NCBI RefSeq assembly: GCF_000372725.1
Contig: NW_005198243.1
Coordinates: 155,499 to 219,498, forward strand
Direction of reading: 5' to 3'
Length of the DNA: 64,000 nt
DNA from: Emiliania huxleyi CCMP1516
Taxonomy: Eukaryota; Haptophyta; Isochrysidales; Noelaerhabdaceae
Part shown: one piece after another, positions 54,335-64,000 of the stretch
Position numbering within the stretch: position 1 is the first letter of the stretch
Layout of the letters: each line of letters starts with the position of its first letter
The notes under the pieces: model-generated
Database searches by the model: none
What the model was told of the DNA's origin: nothing
What the model saw: the letters and a program-made list of their open reading frames with translations, nothing else
Position numbers and translations under genes: made by a program

Positions 54335-54650
54335 GCGCGCAAAGAGGAAGAGCTTCTCCGCACGCAGAGGAGAGACCGCTGAGTACGTAGCTACAAGCTA
54401 GCACGGCGGTCACGGCTCACGCCCGCTTCAGGCCCCGCGGCCGCTGGGTTTATTACTCGTCTTGGTTAGAGAAATCAGAAAAGGGAGCGTGTAAACTCTA
54501 CGCCGTACGTCGTATTGTACAACACCGTACTCTCTATTGACGTATACACGCTATGCATATCCTCGATCGAGATTTGGATCTCGTTGTGTCGTTTCTCCCC
54601 CCGGCCGTGGACTGGGGACTGCAGACACACGCTTTATGTTGTACTTTATA
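54335..54650. other. No gene seen
   Basis: Downstream region of the lactonase gene, AT-richer at 54460-54600. No exon or clear polyadenylation signal could be assigned. Confidence 0.35.
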
Positions 54651-54654
54651 TCTG

Positions 54655-54833
54655 GGAGGGAGGGAGTGGGGTGCAGGTTGCTCACCCACGGCACCGGGCC
54701 GGTGCTTGCACTTTGAATGCCGTGGGGCTCTCGCCTGCCCGTGTCCGGGCGTGGAGATGCGAGGGTCGCCCCCCCTTGCCCCACCACTTTGTGTGTGTGG
54801 AGACGTTTACCTTACCTTACCTTACCTTACCTT
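54655..54833 (+). mobile_element. Element I, copy 6
   Basis: CGGGCCGGTGCTTGCACTTT, GCGTGGAGATGCGAGGGTCG and (CCTTA)5 at the end. Nearly identical to copy 3 (31800-31978). It lies in antisense orientation just beyond the stop of the vWD-like gene. Confidence 0.85.
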
Positions 54834-54856
54834 ATGCGGAGGTGCGCATCACCATA

Positions 54857-56103
54857 TCAATCACCTTCGGCGCGCTCCGTGGACGTTGCCACTCTTTCGC
54901 TTCCCGGCACCGCTTGCGAGGCATACGAGGCGAGTGGCCACCGAGAGGGAACGGGGACCTCGGCGGCGTCGAAGCGCGAGAAGGCGAATCGGGTTTCGAA
55001 GGGCGACGGCATCTCGTACATGCTCGCAACTCCCTCAATCGCGCCCTCGGCCATAGCGCTGGTGGCATACCGTCCCGCGCGCGGGTAGTGGTCAACCTTG
55101 CCCTCTCGTGGCTTGCTCGATGCGAAGGACTGGCCGACCAAGCCATGCGGAAGGGCACGCGCGGCGGCGCTACCGCTGAGCTCCTTGAGCGTCAGGTCGA
55201 GGCGGTGCGTCGGCCCTTTCACGCGGTCGTAGACGTGGTTGCCCCGGACGACCACGCTCCAGTCGTCACGGAACTTGAAGCTAGCGCTGGAGAACTTGGT
55301 CTCGATGCGGAGGTGGCCGCACGTCAAGGGGCGACTGGAGAGGCCGAGCGTGATCGATCGGCTTGAGCACGTTCCGTTGATGAACTTCCAGCCCGTGTTG
55401 AACTCGTTCAGCTCGCAGGCAAAGAAGGAGGCGTTGGCCAAGGCGGGCGGGGAGAGTTTCCGGGCGACGATGTGTACCTCGGTGATGAAGGAGCCGTCGA
55501 CGACGAGCTTGGAGCCGTGAAGCTTGAAGGTGGCAGCCTGCGAAGCGGCAGAGGGGCGTCGGGGGTCTTAAGCGCGAGCTCTCCCTCCTTCTCCTGGCGC
55601 TTCTCCCGGCGCGCCTCCGTCTTTACGTTGACGGAGAACCCAGGAGCGGAGAAGAAGTTGTAATAGCGGCCGTCGAGCCCCTTGAAGTCTGCTCTGCCGC
55701 CGTGAGCAAACGCGAGGTGGGGGTCCTTCTGAGCGCCGCTAGAGCTGGAGAAGGTCGCGCCAGGGAACACTGGCACGCCCAGAATCGTCGTGGCTTGCTC
55801 TGCGTCCGAGAAAGTTGCGGTTGCGGTGTTGTAGACGCTGGCGTACTGCTCTGGAGTGGTGGCGACGGTAATGGTGACGGCGGTGACATCGTCCGATGCA
55901 CGATCGGAGCACCTCGAGGCGGCGCGAGAGGCGGTGTGTCGAGGTGCCGCGGCCCGCCGCTGCAGCGTGTCGAAACGGCGCTCTCGGAGGCGCCGCGGTG
56001 GCGGCCGAGCGCGCGGGATCGGCGAGAAAATTTGACGGCGTGCCGGCCGTGGCGCGTGGGCCCGGACGAAGGCGCCGCCGGCTCGGATTGAGTCCAGTGG
56101 CAT
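54857..56103 (-). CDS. Protein with von Willebrand factor D-like (DPHL...F-G) domain
   Basis: ATG 56103 opens an Arg/Ala/Pro-rich N-terminus of about 60 residues, then TPEQYASVYNTATATFSDAE. The core QKDPHLAFAHGGRADFKGLD, GRYYNFFSAPGFSVNVKTEA matches the vWD-like pattern DPH-----G---DF-G, which is also found in plant root-cap/LEA-like and algal surface proteins. After an intron whose acceptor (CTTCGCAG) lies near 55547, the frame continues FKLHGSKLVVDGSFITEVHI, SFFACELNEFNTGWKFINGT and SVVVRGNHVYDRVKG to the stop at 54857. The N-terminal part of the model is uncertain; no clear signal peptide. It is 188 bp from, and divergent to, the ABCF gene. Confidence 0.6.
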
Positions 56104-56291
56104 CAGGGGCGCCTCCAGCACCCAACACAGTAGCACGCTGTTTCTGTGTTGGCCGCCACTGACGCGAAAATCCTATCTCGCGGCCTCGTGGGTAGAAACC
56201 CGGCCCCCCACCCTGGCGCGCCAACCCCTCGGCGCACAACACTTCGTGGCTTCGCGCCGGAACGCGGGAGGCTCGCTCGAAGTTCGCTCCC

Positions 56292-58763
56292 ATGAGCGAG
56301 GACGAGGACGAGGACGCCTCGAAGCTCGCCGCGCTTCAGGCCGAGCTCGCAACGCTCCGGCTCAAGGCGAAGGAGGGCGGCAAGCTGAGCGGCAAGGACA
56401 AGCGCCAGCTCAAGAAGCTCGAGGCGGCCGAGGAGCGGTGGAAGGAGTACGCCGCCGTCGCCGCGCCCAGTGCGGATGGCGACGAGGGCTCGAGCGGCGG
56501 CGCGATCGGCGCGCAGTTTGTGGCGACCTCCGACGGAGGCAGCCGCGTGGTGCAGAGCGCGTCGTCGCTCGGCGACGGCCTCGAGATCCCGTCCTTCTCG
56601 ATCCGCGCGGGGAGCGTCGAGCTCTTCACCAACGCGCGGCTCTCGCTCAAGAAGGGGCGCAAGTACGGCTTCCTCGGCCCGAACGGCAGGGGCAAGTCCA
56701 CCCTCCTCGCGCACATCGCCAACCGCGCGCTCGCAAACATCCCGGCCGGCCTCTCGATCCTGCTCGTGGCGCAGGAGGCGCGCGCGTCGTCGGCGTCGGC
56801 GGTGGAGGTGATCCTCGCGTCGCACGAGGAGCGGCACGCGCTGGCGGCCGAGGAGGCGCGGCTCGAGGCCGACCTCGAGGCGGCGGAGGGCGACGAGGCG
56901 GCCGACGCGGCAGCAATGCGGCTGCTCGAGGTGTACGATGCGCTCGAGGCGCTCGGGCGGGACTCGGCGGAGGCGCAGGCGCGGGCGATCCTCTCCGGCC
57001 TCGGCTTCAGCGCCGCGCAGCAGGACGGGCCCACCGAGGCCCTCTCGGGCGGGTGGAGGATGCGGCTAGCCCTGGCCAAAGCGCTCTTCCTCAAGCCCTA
57101 CGAGCGTAGCTCGCTGCTCTCACGATAAGTCGACTATAGACCCTAGCCCGCGTCCTACAGCTGCACCTGGCCGAGTCGAAGCTGACGTGCCTCATCGTCT
57201 CGCACGACCAGCACTTCCTCAACTGCGTCGCCACCGACATCCTGCTGCTCGACAGCAGAGAGCTTCACGCGTTCGACGACACCGACTACGACGGCTTCAA
57301 GAAGAAGCACGCCTCCTTCGTCGCGCAGCGACGCAAGAAGGCCGAGGCGGCGCAAAAGGAGGCCAGCCGGCTGCAACGCGAGCTGTCCAAGGGTGGCGGC
57401 GCGGGGGCGACAAAGTCGGGCCGCCGCGTGGCCAAGGAGCGGCTCGAGGAGATCAAGGTTGTGAAGTCTAGATGTGGTGCTCCCTCTCCTCCCTCCCTCC
57501 CCTCTCGCTCCCTCTCCTCCCACCCCTCCCTCCCCTCCCTCCCCCCCTTCTCCCCCCAAACCAAAATTGGTCTGCCTCCGGATCAAGGCGACCGCGCCGG
57601 CCTCGACGCGAGAGTATGCGGTCAAGTTTGCGATCGAGGCTGCGGCGAGGAAGCTCAACCCGCCGCTCATCACGATGGAAGCCGTGACGTTTGGGTACGG
57701 CCCGCGCCTCCTCTTCCGCGGGCTCGGCTTCGACCTCTCAATGGACTCGCGCGTCGCGCTGGTGGGGCCAAACGGCTGCGGCAAGTCCACCTTTCTCCAG
57801 CTGCTGGAGGGCTCCCTCACGCCCGACGAGGGCGTCGTCGAGCAGGCAAACGGGCGACTGCGCATCGGCCGCTACTCGCAGCACTGGGTCAACCAGCTGC
57901 CGGGCGGCGTCTCGCCGGTCGAGCACCTCTTCTCGCTGCTCGGGGAGAGGCCGGAGCGAGGCTCGCCCCTCTACCAGCAAGTGCGGCAGGAGCTCGGCGA
58001 GAAGGGGCTGCCCTCCTCGGCCCACGACCTCAAGATCAAGGACCTGTCGGGCGGCCAAAAGGCGCGCGTCGCCTTCGCAGCAATCTCGACGGTGCGGCCG
58101 CACGCGCCGCAGCGGCTGCTACGGATCAGAATGGAGGGTGGTGAGCCAGGAGGACAATGCTAGGTGCGGCCGCACGTGCTCCTGCTCGACGAGCCGACCA
58201 ACCACCTCGACATCGAGTCGGTCGACGCGCTGGTCGACGGGATCAACGGCTTTGAGGGCGGCGTCGTGGTCATCTCGCACGACCGGCGGCCGCTGCGGAC
58301 GACCCTCGGTCCCGCCGCCGTTCTGCTTAGTCCGGAGTGTGGGGCTCCCGTCGCTATAGGCGGCTGCTGCAGACGACCAACTGCGCCCTCTGGTACTGCG
58401 ACCGCGCCAAGCAGTCCATCTACCCGCTCGGCTGCGAGTTCGACGCGTACGAGGCCGCTCGCCGAGATGTTCCGAGATTCGCCGAGATTGACCGAGAGTG
58501 GCCGGCGCGTGTGAGCACGCGTCCTCGTCGCGGTGGCTGGGAACTCGCCGAGATTTGTGCTTGAAACACCCCAGAGGTGGGCGCCGGCCCGCGACGCGGT
58601 TTCTCTCTTCTTGTAGGCGCGCGTCCTCAAAGAGATCGCCGCGAGGCACGCGGCGGACGAGGAGCGGGCGCAGGCGCGCGCGATGCTGCGCAAGAAGAGG
58701 CGCGACGAGGCTCGGCGGCGTGCCGACGCCGCCGCCAAGAAGAAGGCGGCGCGCGCGACGTGA
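56292..58763 (+). CDS. ABCF-type (GCN20/EF-3-like) soluble twin-ATPase
   Basis: ATG 56292 starts an acidic/lysine-rich leader ([20 protein letters not shown]). NBD1 has Walker [10 protein letters not shown] and signature [19 protein letters not shown]. The family Walker B block (about 25 residues) is not encoded before the next exon ([20 protein letters not shown], with switch His). A charged linker follows ([20 protein letters not shown]). NBD2 has Walker [10 protein letters not shown], signature [12 protein letters not shown], Walker [21 protein letters not shown], switch VVISHDRR, and a basic tail ending TGA 58761. ABCF proteins lack membrane domains and act on ribosomes. Introns at 58091-58176 and 58280-58376 have duplicated edges. 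Either an exon is missing or NBD1 cannot hydrolyse ATP. Confidence 0.85.
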
Positions 58764-58979
58764 CGAGCAGGAGCGCGCGGCACCGGCGGGAGCGCGTGGC
58801 ACCGGCCGGCGACGTACGAGCTGGTCCCTCCTAGCACCTGATTCCTGATACAAGGTGGTATACGCTCGGCGTACCTTTTAATTTCATGGGGGGGGGGGGG
58901 GGGACAGGCGGCGCAAGGGGCAAAAGGGCGGAGGGATGGGCGAGTCGGCGAGAGACACGCGGGGAGTCACACGACGCGC

Positions 58980-59292
<313 letters not shown>

Positions 59293-59364
59293 CAGACACG
59301 TCCCCACCTTTGCAGGATTTTGCACCCCCGCGCCCCGCCCCCCCTCCCACCTCCCCGTCCGTTC

Positions 59365-59738
59365 GGGCGGGCTGCGGCGCTTTGGGTAGCATAGCTTCGG
59401 GCAAAGACGCATTCGAGCAGGCGGTGGTGGACGCGGGCGGGGCTGCGGCTATGGTGGTGGCGATGGGCAGTCACGCTGATGATGTGGAGGTGCAGCGGGC
59501 GGGCTGCGGCGCGCTGGGGTACATGGCTCTCGGCAGCGATGCGGGTAAGCAGGCGGTGGTGGACGCGGGCGGGGCTGCGGCTGTGGTGGTGGCGATGGGC
59601 AGTCACGCTGAAGATGCGACCGCCGCCACCGGGAGGCCGGGCCGGAGAAGGACGGTGTCTGCTGCGTCGCTGGAGGCGAGGAAGAGCCAGCTGCTCTGGC
59701 TCGCGGCCGCAGTGCGGAGGCCGAGTCGAGACGCGTGA
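59365..59738 (+). CDS. Armadillo-repeat protein, last exon
   Basis: Two ARM-like repeats of about 42 residues: CGALGSIASGKDAFEQAVVD, AGGAAAMVVAMGSHADDVEV, and QRAGCGALGYMALGSDAGKQ, AVVDAGGAAAVVVAMGSHAE. A unique tail ends WLAAAVRRPSRDA-stop at 59738. An acceptor after the GT repeat (CCTTTGCAG at 59314 or a later AG) is likely. Such repeats form alpha-solenoid protein-binding scaffolds. Upstream exons are not identified, so this is a partial gene. Confidence 0.6.
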
Positions 59739-59739
59739 G

Positions 59740-60245
59740 CGCGCTGCCGCGCTCTTTGCATGGACCGCGGAAGAGACACACTACACACCCGCTCTCAGCG
59801 GGGCGCGCTGTCGCTGTCCCGAGGGAGGTCTGCGCGCTGTCCTCACCTCGTGTATCTTTAAGAAATCTTTTCTACATCTATGCGTAGAGCGTAGCCCTCT
59901 GGCCAAGGCGTGGTCGCGAAATGACCCGATTTGTCACGCGGATTTTTTGAACCGTGAACCGTAAAAAAACTGCTAATTTCTTCGGATGCACATCATCTCG
60001 GTCGTTTGCCACAGTTTGCCACGTGGTGGACATCTCTTCCCATCTGGCATCTCTTCTGTACAGTGCGGGGTCCGGGGACGGACGCAATAACGTGTGCGCC
60101 CTCAGCGGAGCTGGGAATAGGACCCGCAAGTGGCGTGGCGTGGAGCGGTTGAGCATCCCTCCGGGGGCCCCTCTCTGCGCCAGGGAGGCGTTGTTGGAGG
60201 CTAGGAATCTTCCGCGGCGGGGAGCTTCCGTGTATGCGTGGGCTT

Positions 60246-60246
<1 letters not shown>
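59740..60246. other. No gene seen
   Basis: Downstream region of the ARM exon. A patch at 59860-60010 is less GC-rich. No supported exon. Confidence 0.4.

Positions 60247-60328
<82 letters not shown>
60247..60328. repeat. GT microsatellite
   Basis: About 82 bp of pure GT, abutting the stop codon of the acidic protein frame on the minus strand. Confidence 0.95.
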
Positions 60329-60329
<1 letters not shown>

Positions 60330-61263
60330 ACGTCACTGCATCCTCTGCCGGTTCCTCCCGTCGCCTCTTCTTTGTTCGAATGTTTTTCAATCCACCCTTC
60401 ACGAAGCCCTCCCATGTAGCCAGCGTTCTTTGCGAATGTCTCGAAATGGCCAGCAGGCGCTGTCTGCTCGCGGCCTGTGCGGGCCGCTCGTCCTCCTCGC
60501 CCTTCTTTCGTCCTCCCGTCCCTCCCATCCACCATGGCCTCCTCGGCACTTCTTTCTCCATCCGCCTCGCCCTGCCTTTTCGTATCGTGCCGCTCGCCCC
60601 CCCTCCATTCGGTGACCTCCATGGCTGTCCGCCTCCTTTTGGGTGGCGCTCTCGATACCGTTGCGTCAACCTCGACGTCGCTGTCGCCCTCCCCGTCCCC
60701 GCCGTCGCCCGTGACTCGGTTCGCGTCATTGGTAGCGTTTCCGTTGCCCCCTCTCCGCCGTCGCCCTCTCTGCTCGGGCCGTTCGCGATTTCGCTCCTCC
60801 TGCGTGTCGCCCCTCCGTCTCCTCCCCTGCCTTCGTCGTCATCGTCGCTGTCGCGAAAGCCCTCCGGTCCCTCGATTCCCTCGTCTATCCCCTCCGCTGC
60901 GTCGTCCCAGTTTATATCCTCATCCTCTGTGCGCGTTGTCGTTCCCTCCCCTTCTCCATCGTTGTCGCCTCCGTCGACTGTGGCGCTGCCTCTTCCCTCG
61001 CCTCCGTCCTCCTCGTCTCGCCTGCCATCGTCCCGTGTCTCCTCGTCCTCGCCATCGCCTTGGCCGTTGTCTACCTGTTCATCGTGTCCCCTGCTGCCGG
61101 TGGCATCGCCGTTGGCTTCCTCTCTCCCCCTTTCCTCCCTTCCCCTCTCGCTGTCTGGTGTTAATGGACCCCCTTCCTCTCCCTCGCCACCGTCACCTTC
61201 ACCATCCCCGTCGCTACCGCCCTCCGTCCCCGCTGCCCTTTGTCTCACACTCGTCTCTGCCAT
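60328..61263 (-). CDS. Acidic, low-complexity hypothetical protein
   Basis: A 311-codon frame from ATG 61263 (MAETSVRQRAAGTEGGSDGD). It is Asp/Glu/Gly-rich over the first 200 residues (EDINWDDAAEGIDEGIEGPE), then basic (YRERHPKGGGQPWRSPNGGG, KGRARRMEKEVPRRPWWMGG). Frames on the other strand are also open for hundreds of codons (Ser/Pro/Leu-rich), so strand and reality are uncertain. No domain is recognised. Confidence 0.3.
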
Positions 61264-61499
61264 GTCCGCCGTCGCCGCCGTCCTGTCTGCTGCGCTCTGT
61301 GCTCCGTGGTATAGTCGCTTATTGTTGCTCAGGATTAGTTCTCGCACCAGGACAGCCTCTTGCTCGTTACTTTGGCTTGCCGTACCCCTCAGAGCACACA
61401 GTCGGCTGCGTGACTCGGAGCTTCGCTCGGCCAGTCCGCGCGGGCAGGACCGGTGAGCAGGGCGGGCACGTCAGGCGCGCCGGCGAGCCGGGCTATATG

Positions 61500-61597
61500 G
61501 CCCACGGAAAAGAAGTGAAGAAAGAATTTTACAACAAAACTCCGTCGCACAACACTGGGCACGGGACTGGCGCGCACTGGCACTAACACAGGTGAAG
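61500..61597 (+). repeat. Family C copy (5' part)
   Basis: GAAGAAAGAATTTTACAACA, GGGACTGGCGCGCACTGGCA and CTAACACAGG match the start of the copy at 16745, then stop at ACACAGG. Confidence 0.7.
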
Positions 61598-61824
61598 AAA
61601 GAAACGAACACGAACAATCGGCTAGCACCGGCACATTTCGTTACGTTTGTGTGCATCTTGTGGCCCTGCCTGTGCCGTTCTCCCCCCCATCCCTCTCGCG
61701 GCTCCTGTTTCGTGTTTTCTGGCGGGGATCTCTGATCTCACGTTCTTGGTCTCTCATTCTTTTCGCAAACTCGCAAACGGGCGAATTGCCAATTGGCAAT
61801 TTGGCTACCAAAAGAGAGAAACAA

Positions 61825-61828
<4 letters not shown>

Positions 61829-61910
<82 letters not shown>
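61829..61910. repeat. GA microsatellite
   Basis: About 82 bp of GA just beyond the stop of the kinase gene. Confidence 0.95.
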
Positions 61911-61912
<2 letters not shown>

Positions 61913-61943
61913 CGAGACACAAACGAGAGACGACCGCGAGGCC

Positions 61944-64000
61944 TCAAGACCGCCCGCGCAGCGACTGCATTCGCCCCTCGATCGCCCCGATCGCCTCCGT
62001 CACCGCCGCCACGAGCCGCGACGCCTCCCCCTCGCTGCGCGGCCCGTCCTTCCTCCACCTCGCCGCGTCGTGGTGCCTCGCCGCGTTCGCCCAGATGCGC
62101 AGCGAGTGCAGCTGGCTCCGCAGCTCGGTCGGCAAGCCGCACTCGCGGTGCCAAAAGTTGATGCGCTCCTCGAAGCCGTCGGGCGCCGCCGCAGAGCGCG
62201 AGGCGTAGACGGCGTCGAGGCGCGGCATCAGCGTGTTGAAGGCGAGCAACATGTTGCCCTGGATGCGCGCCTGCGCGTCGCCGCCCGTGCGCATGCCGCG
62301 CACCTGCACCGAGAGCGGCGAAGGCTCGTAGCCGGTGGTGCGGGCGGCTGCCGCAGCGGCCTCGTCTCCAGGTGCCGGCGCAGCCTCCTCCACCCCCGCC
62401 CCGCCCTGCGCGCCAGACAGCAGCGCCCGGAGAGCTAGCAGCGCCTCGGGCAGCGTGGCCGCTTGCGCAAGCTGTCGTGGCAGAGGCTCTTCCCGTCCGC
62501 ATTGGCGAGATCCTTTACCGCGCGCGCCGCGTCGACTGGCCAGCCCGCAGCCACGTCGGCGAGCTTCGCCGCGTCGATGTCGGTCCAATCCTCCTCGAAC
62601 TCGTCCTCGCACCGGTCGGTGAGCTGCACCTCGGACCGGTTGGTGAGACAGACGAGGAGGGTGATGCCGATGGCGTAGCCGTCCGTCTTGCTCGAGTACT
62701 CGCCCCCCTTGGAGATGGAGGGGCAGAGGTAGCCCGTGGACATGTAGAGGGCGGTCGAGCGACAGCGGACAGAGGCGTCGGGACGCTGGTCCTTGGCGAA
62801 GCCCGTGTCTGCGAGCACGGCGGTCAGCTTCTCGTCGAGCAGGATGTTGTCCGGCTTGACGTCGCGGTGCACGATGCCCTTCGCGTGGAGGTAGACGAGC
62901 GCCTCGGTCGCCTCGCACGCGACACACACGCGCTGCCGCCACGTCAGCGGCCTTGGCGGCTCTTCCATGCCCAGCCGCCGGAGCTGCGCAGCGCGGTCGG
63001 GATCCGAGAGGCGCAGCCGCGCCTCGAGCGAGCCGCCGCGCATCAGCGGCGAGAGGAGGCAGACGCCGTCGGGCGAGAGGCAGTAGCCGAGCAGCGGCAG
63101 CAGGTGCGGGTGGCTCACCGCCTTGAGAAGCTTCACCTCGAGCTCCGCCCGCGACAAGCCGCCCGACTGGCCCGACTTTGCCCGCTTGACGACGAGCGGC
63201 AAGTGGCGCAGCTGCGGAGGCGCGGCGAGGGAGAGGTGGAGGTCGGCCGACGCCTCGTAGACGTGGCTGAAGCCGCCGCTGCCAATCAGCTTGCCCTCTG
63301 CAAACCCGTCGGTAGCCGCGGTGAGGTCCGACAATGCTATCTCGACTGGCCGAGCAACAACCGCCTCTTCCGCCGCGGCCGGCTCGGCGGCGACAGACAG
63401 CTCTCCCAGCTTCGACTCTGCCGCGCTCACCTCCTCGGCCAACGCAGGCAGCGCGCCCACGTGCGGCCTGGCGGCAGCGATGCCCGCTCGGAGCGCGGAG
63501 GGGCTGTCTGCGGTGTCGAGCGACTTGAGCGCGCCCATCGCCGCGCCATGCGCCTTGCGCAACCGCTGGCTGTCCCGCCTCCGCGCCTCCTTGAGCTTGT
63601 CACGCGCGCGCCTCGCCGCCGCCAGCACGGCCGGGCTCGCGAGGCCGCTGCACGCCTCCAGCGCGCTCGCCACGCCCTCGTACGAGCCAGCGGCCACGGC
63701 CTGCTGCAGCGCCTTGTCCGCCGCAGCGATGGCGGCTGCGTCGGCGGGCGGAGGAGATGGGACTGGCGGTGGGGTTGGCGGCGACAGAGCGGCGGTGGCG
63801 CTGGGGCCAGGCGCCGCGTTGTCTGCCTCGCCGCCGCCGCTCTTCTTCTTCTTCTTCTTACCCTTCTTGCTCTTTGCGCGGTCCTCCGCCTCCTTCTTCT
63901 CCGCCTCCTCCTCCGCCAGCAGCGCCTCGGCATGCCGCGTCGCCTCCGCCTCTGCCGCCGCTCTCTCCGCCTCTCTGGCCGCTGCCACCTCCGCCTGCGA
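61944..64000 (-). CDS. RLK/Pelle (IRAK)-type protein kinase with C-terminal helical extension (5' end beyond window)
   Basis: From the window edge: an Ala/Glu-rich helix with a lysine run (SKKGKKKKKKSGG), a helical spacer, then the kinase domain. Motifs: G-loop KLIGSGGFSHVYEA, VAIK-equivalent LPLVVKRAKSG, LEVKLLKAVSHPHLLPLLGY, catalytic loop GIVHRDVKPDNILLD, metal-binding Asp in VLADTGFAKD (DTG instead of DFG), TGYLCPS activation-segment end, and KTDGYAIGITLLVCLTNR. Near 62457 the frame breaks by one base: SLRKRPR continues in another frame as LPEALLALRALLSGAQGGAG. The C-terminal extension (INFWHRECGLPTELRSQLHS, LRIWANAARHHDAARW) ends at 61944. Ser/Thr kinase activity is expected if the frame is intact in life. 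Confidence 0.8.

Noticed and set aside
60477..61586. Ser/Pro/Leu-rich plus-strand protein of about 370-500 residues
   Set aside because: Low complexity, antisense to an acidic frame, starts in the GT microsatellite and has no domain; neither strand is strongly supported.

Overview
This is a window of nuclear DNA from a GC-rich, intron-rich eukaryote, most likely a unicellular marine alga of the haptophyte type (Emiliania-like). The lineage is inferred from GC-rich codon use, short GT-AG introns, many dispersed short repeats, protozoan/algal gene types (NUDT9-domain TRP channel, CYP74-like P450, RLK-type kinase) and a 100-N scaffold gap at 8398-8497. I saw no rRNA, tRNA, CRISPR array or bacterial operon. 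Exon models come from reading frames, family motifs and splice sites, so gene ends are approximate where stated.

Layout. 1-3000: dispersed repeats only. 3024-3905: a multi-pass membrane protein (+). 4747-10302 (-): RidA, FAD-linked oxidase and creatininase domains in line. The oxidase and creatininase share one uninterrupted reading frame, so at least these two appear fused. 10.8-14 kb: two uncharacterised genes and a retroelement-like fragment. 15675-16583 (-): glycosyltransferase. 17.3-18.4 kb: an element with terminal inverted repeats. 18.55-26.7 kb: a large inverted duplication whose arms each carry an intronless actin gene. Its centre holds an ankyrin/CYP74-like P450 gene and a RING-type gene. 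26.8-28.9 kb (-): a membrane protein. 30-37.5 kb: a foldback element, small uncharacterised genes and a PAS-domain gene, among satellites. 37.8-42.8 kb (-): a Dpy-30/coiled-coil/ADP-ribosyltransferase/LRR gene, head to head with a NUDT9H-ankyrin-TRP channel (43421-47847, +). 49-50 kb: a frame-broken gene. 51082-54332 (+): 6-phosphogluconolactonase-type beta-propeller. 54.9-58.8 kb: a vWD-like gene (-) head to head with an ABCF ATPase gene (+). 59.3-64 kb: an ARM-repeat fragment, an acidic protein and a receptor-like kinase running off the end.

Two themes stand out. First, many introns are bounded by short direct duplications of exon sequence, about 11-30 nt long. They usually recur 66-76 nt apart, and the duplicated copy often supplies the splice site. 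Other introns are filled by GGGGAGATAT-type minisatellites, or by one dispersed sequence that recurs at least seven times and forms introns in two unrelated genes. This looks like a snapshot of active intron gain. Second, the ADP-ribosyltransferase gene lies about 600 bp from, and divergent to, a channel carrying an ADP-ribose-binding NUDT9-homology domain. The pair could make and sense ADP-ribose signals, but that link is inferred from gene order and domain content only.
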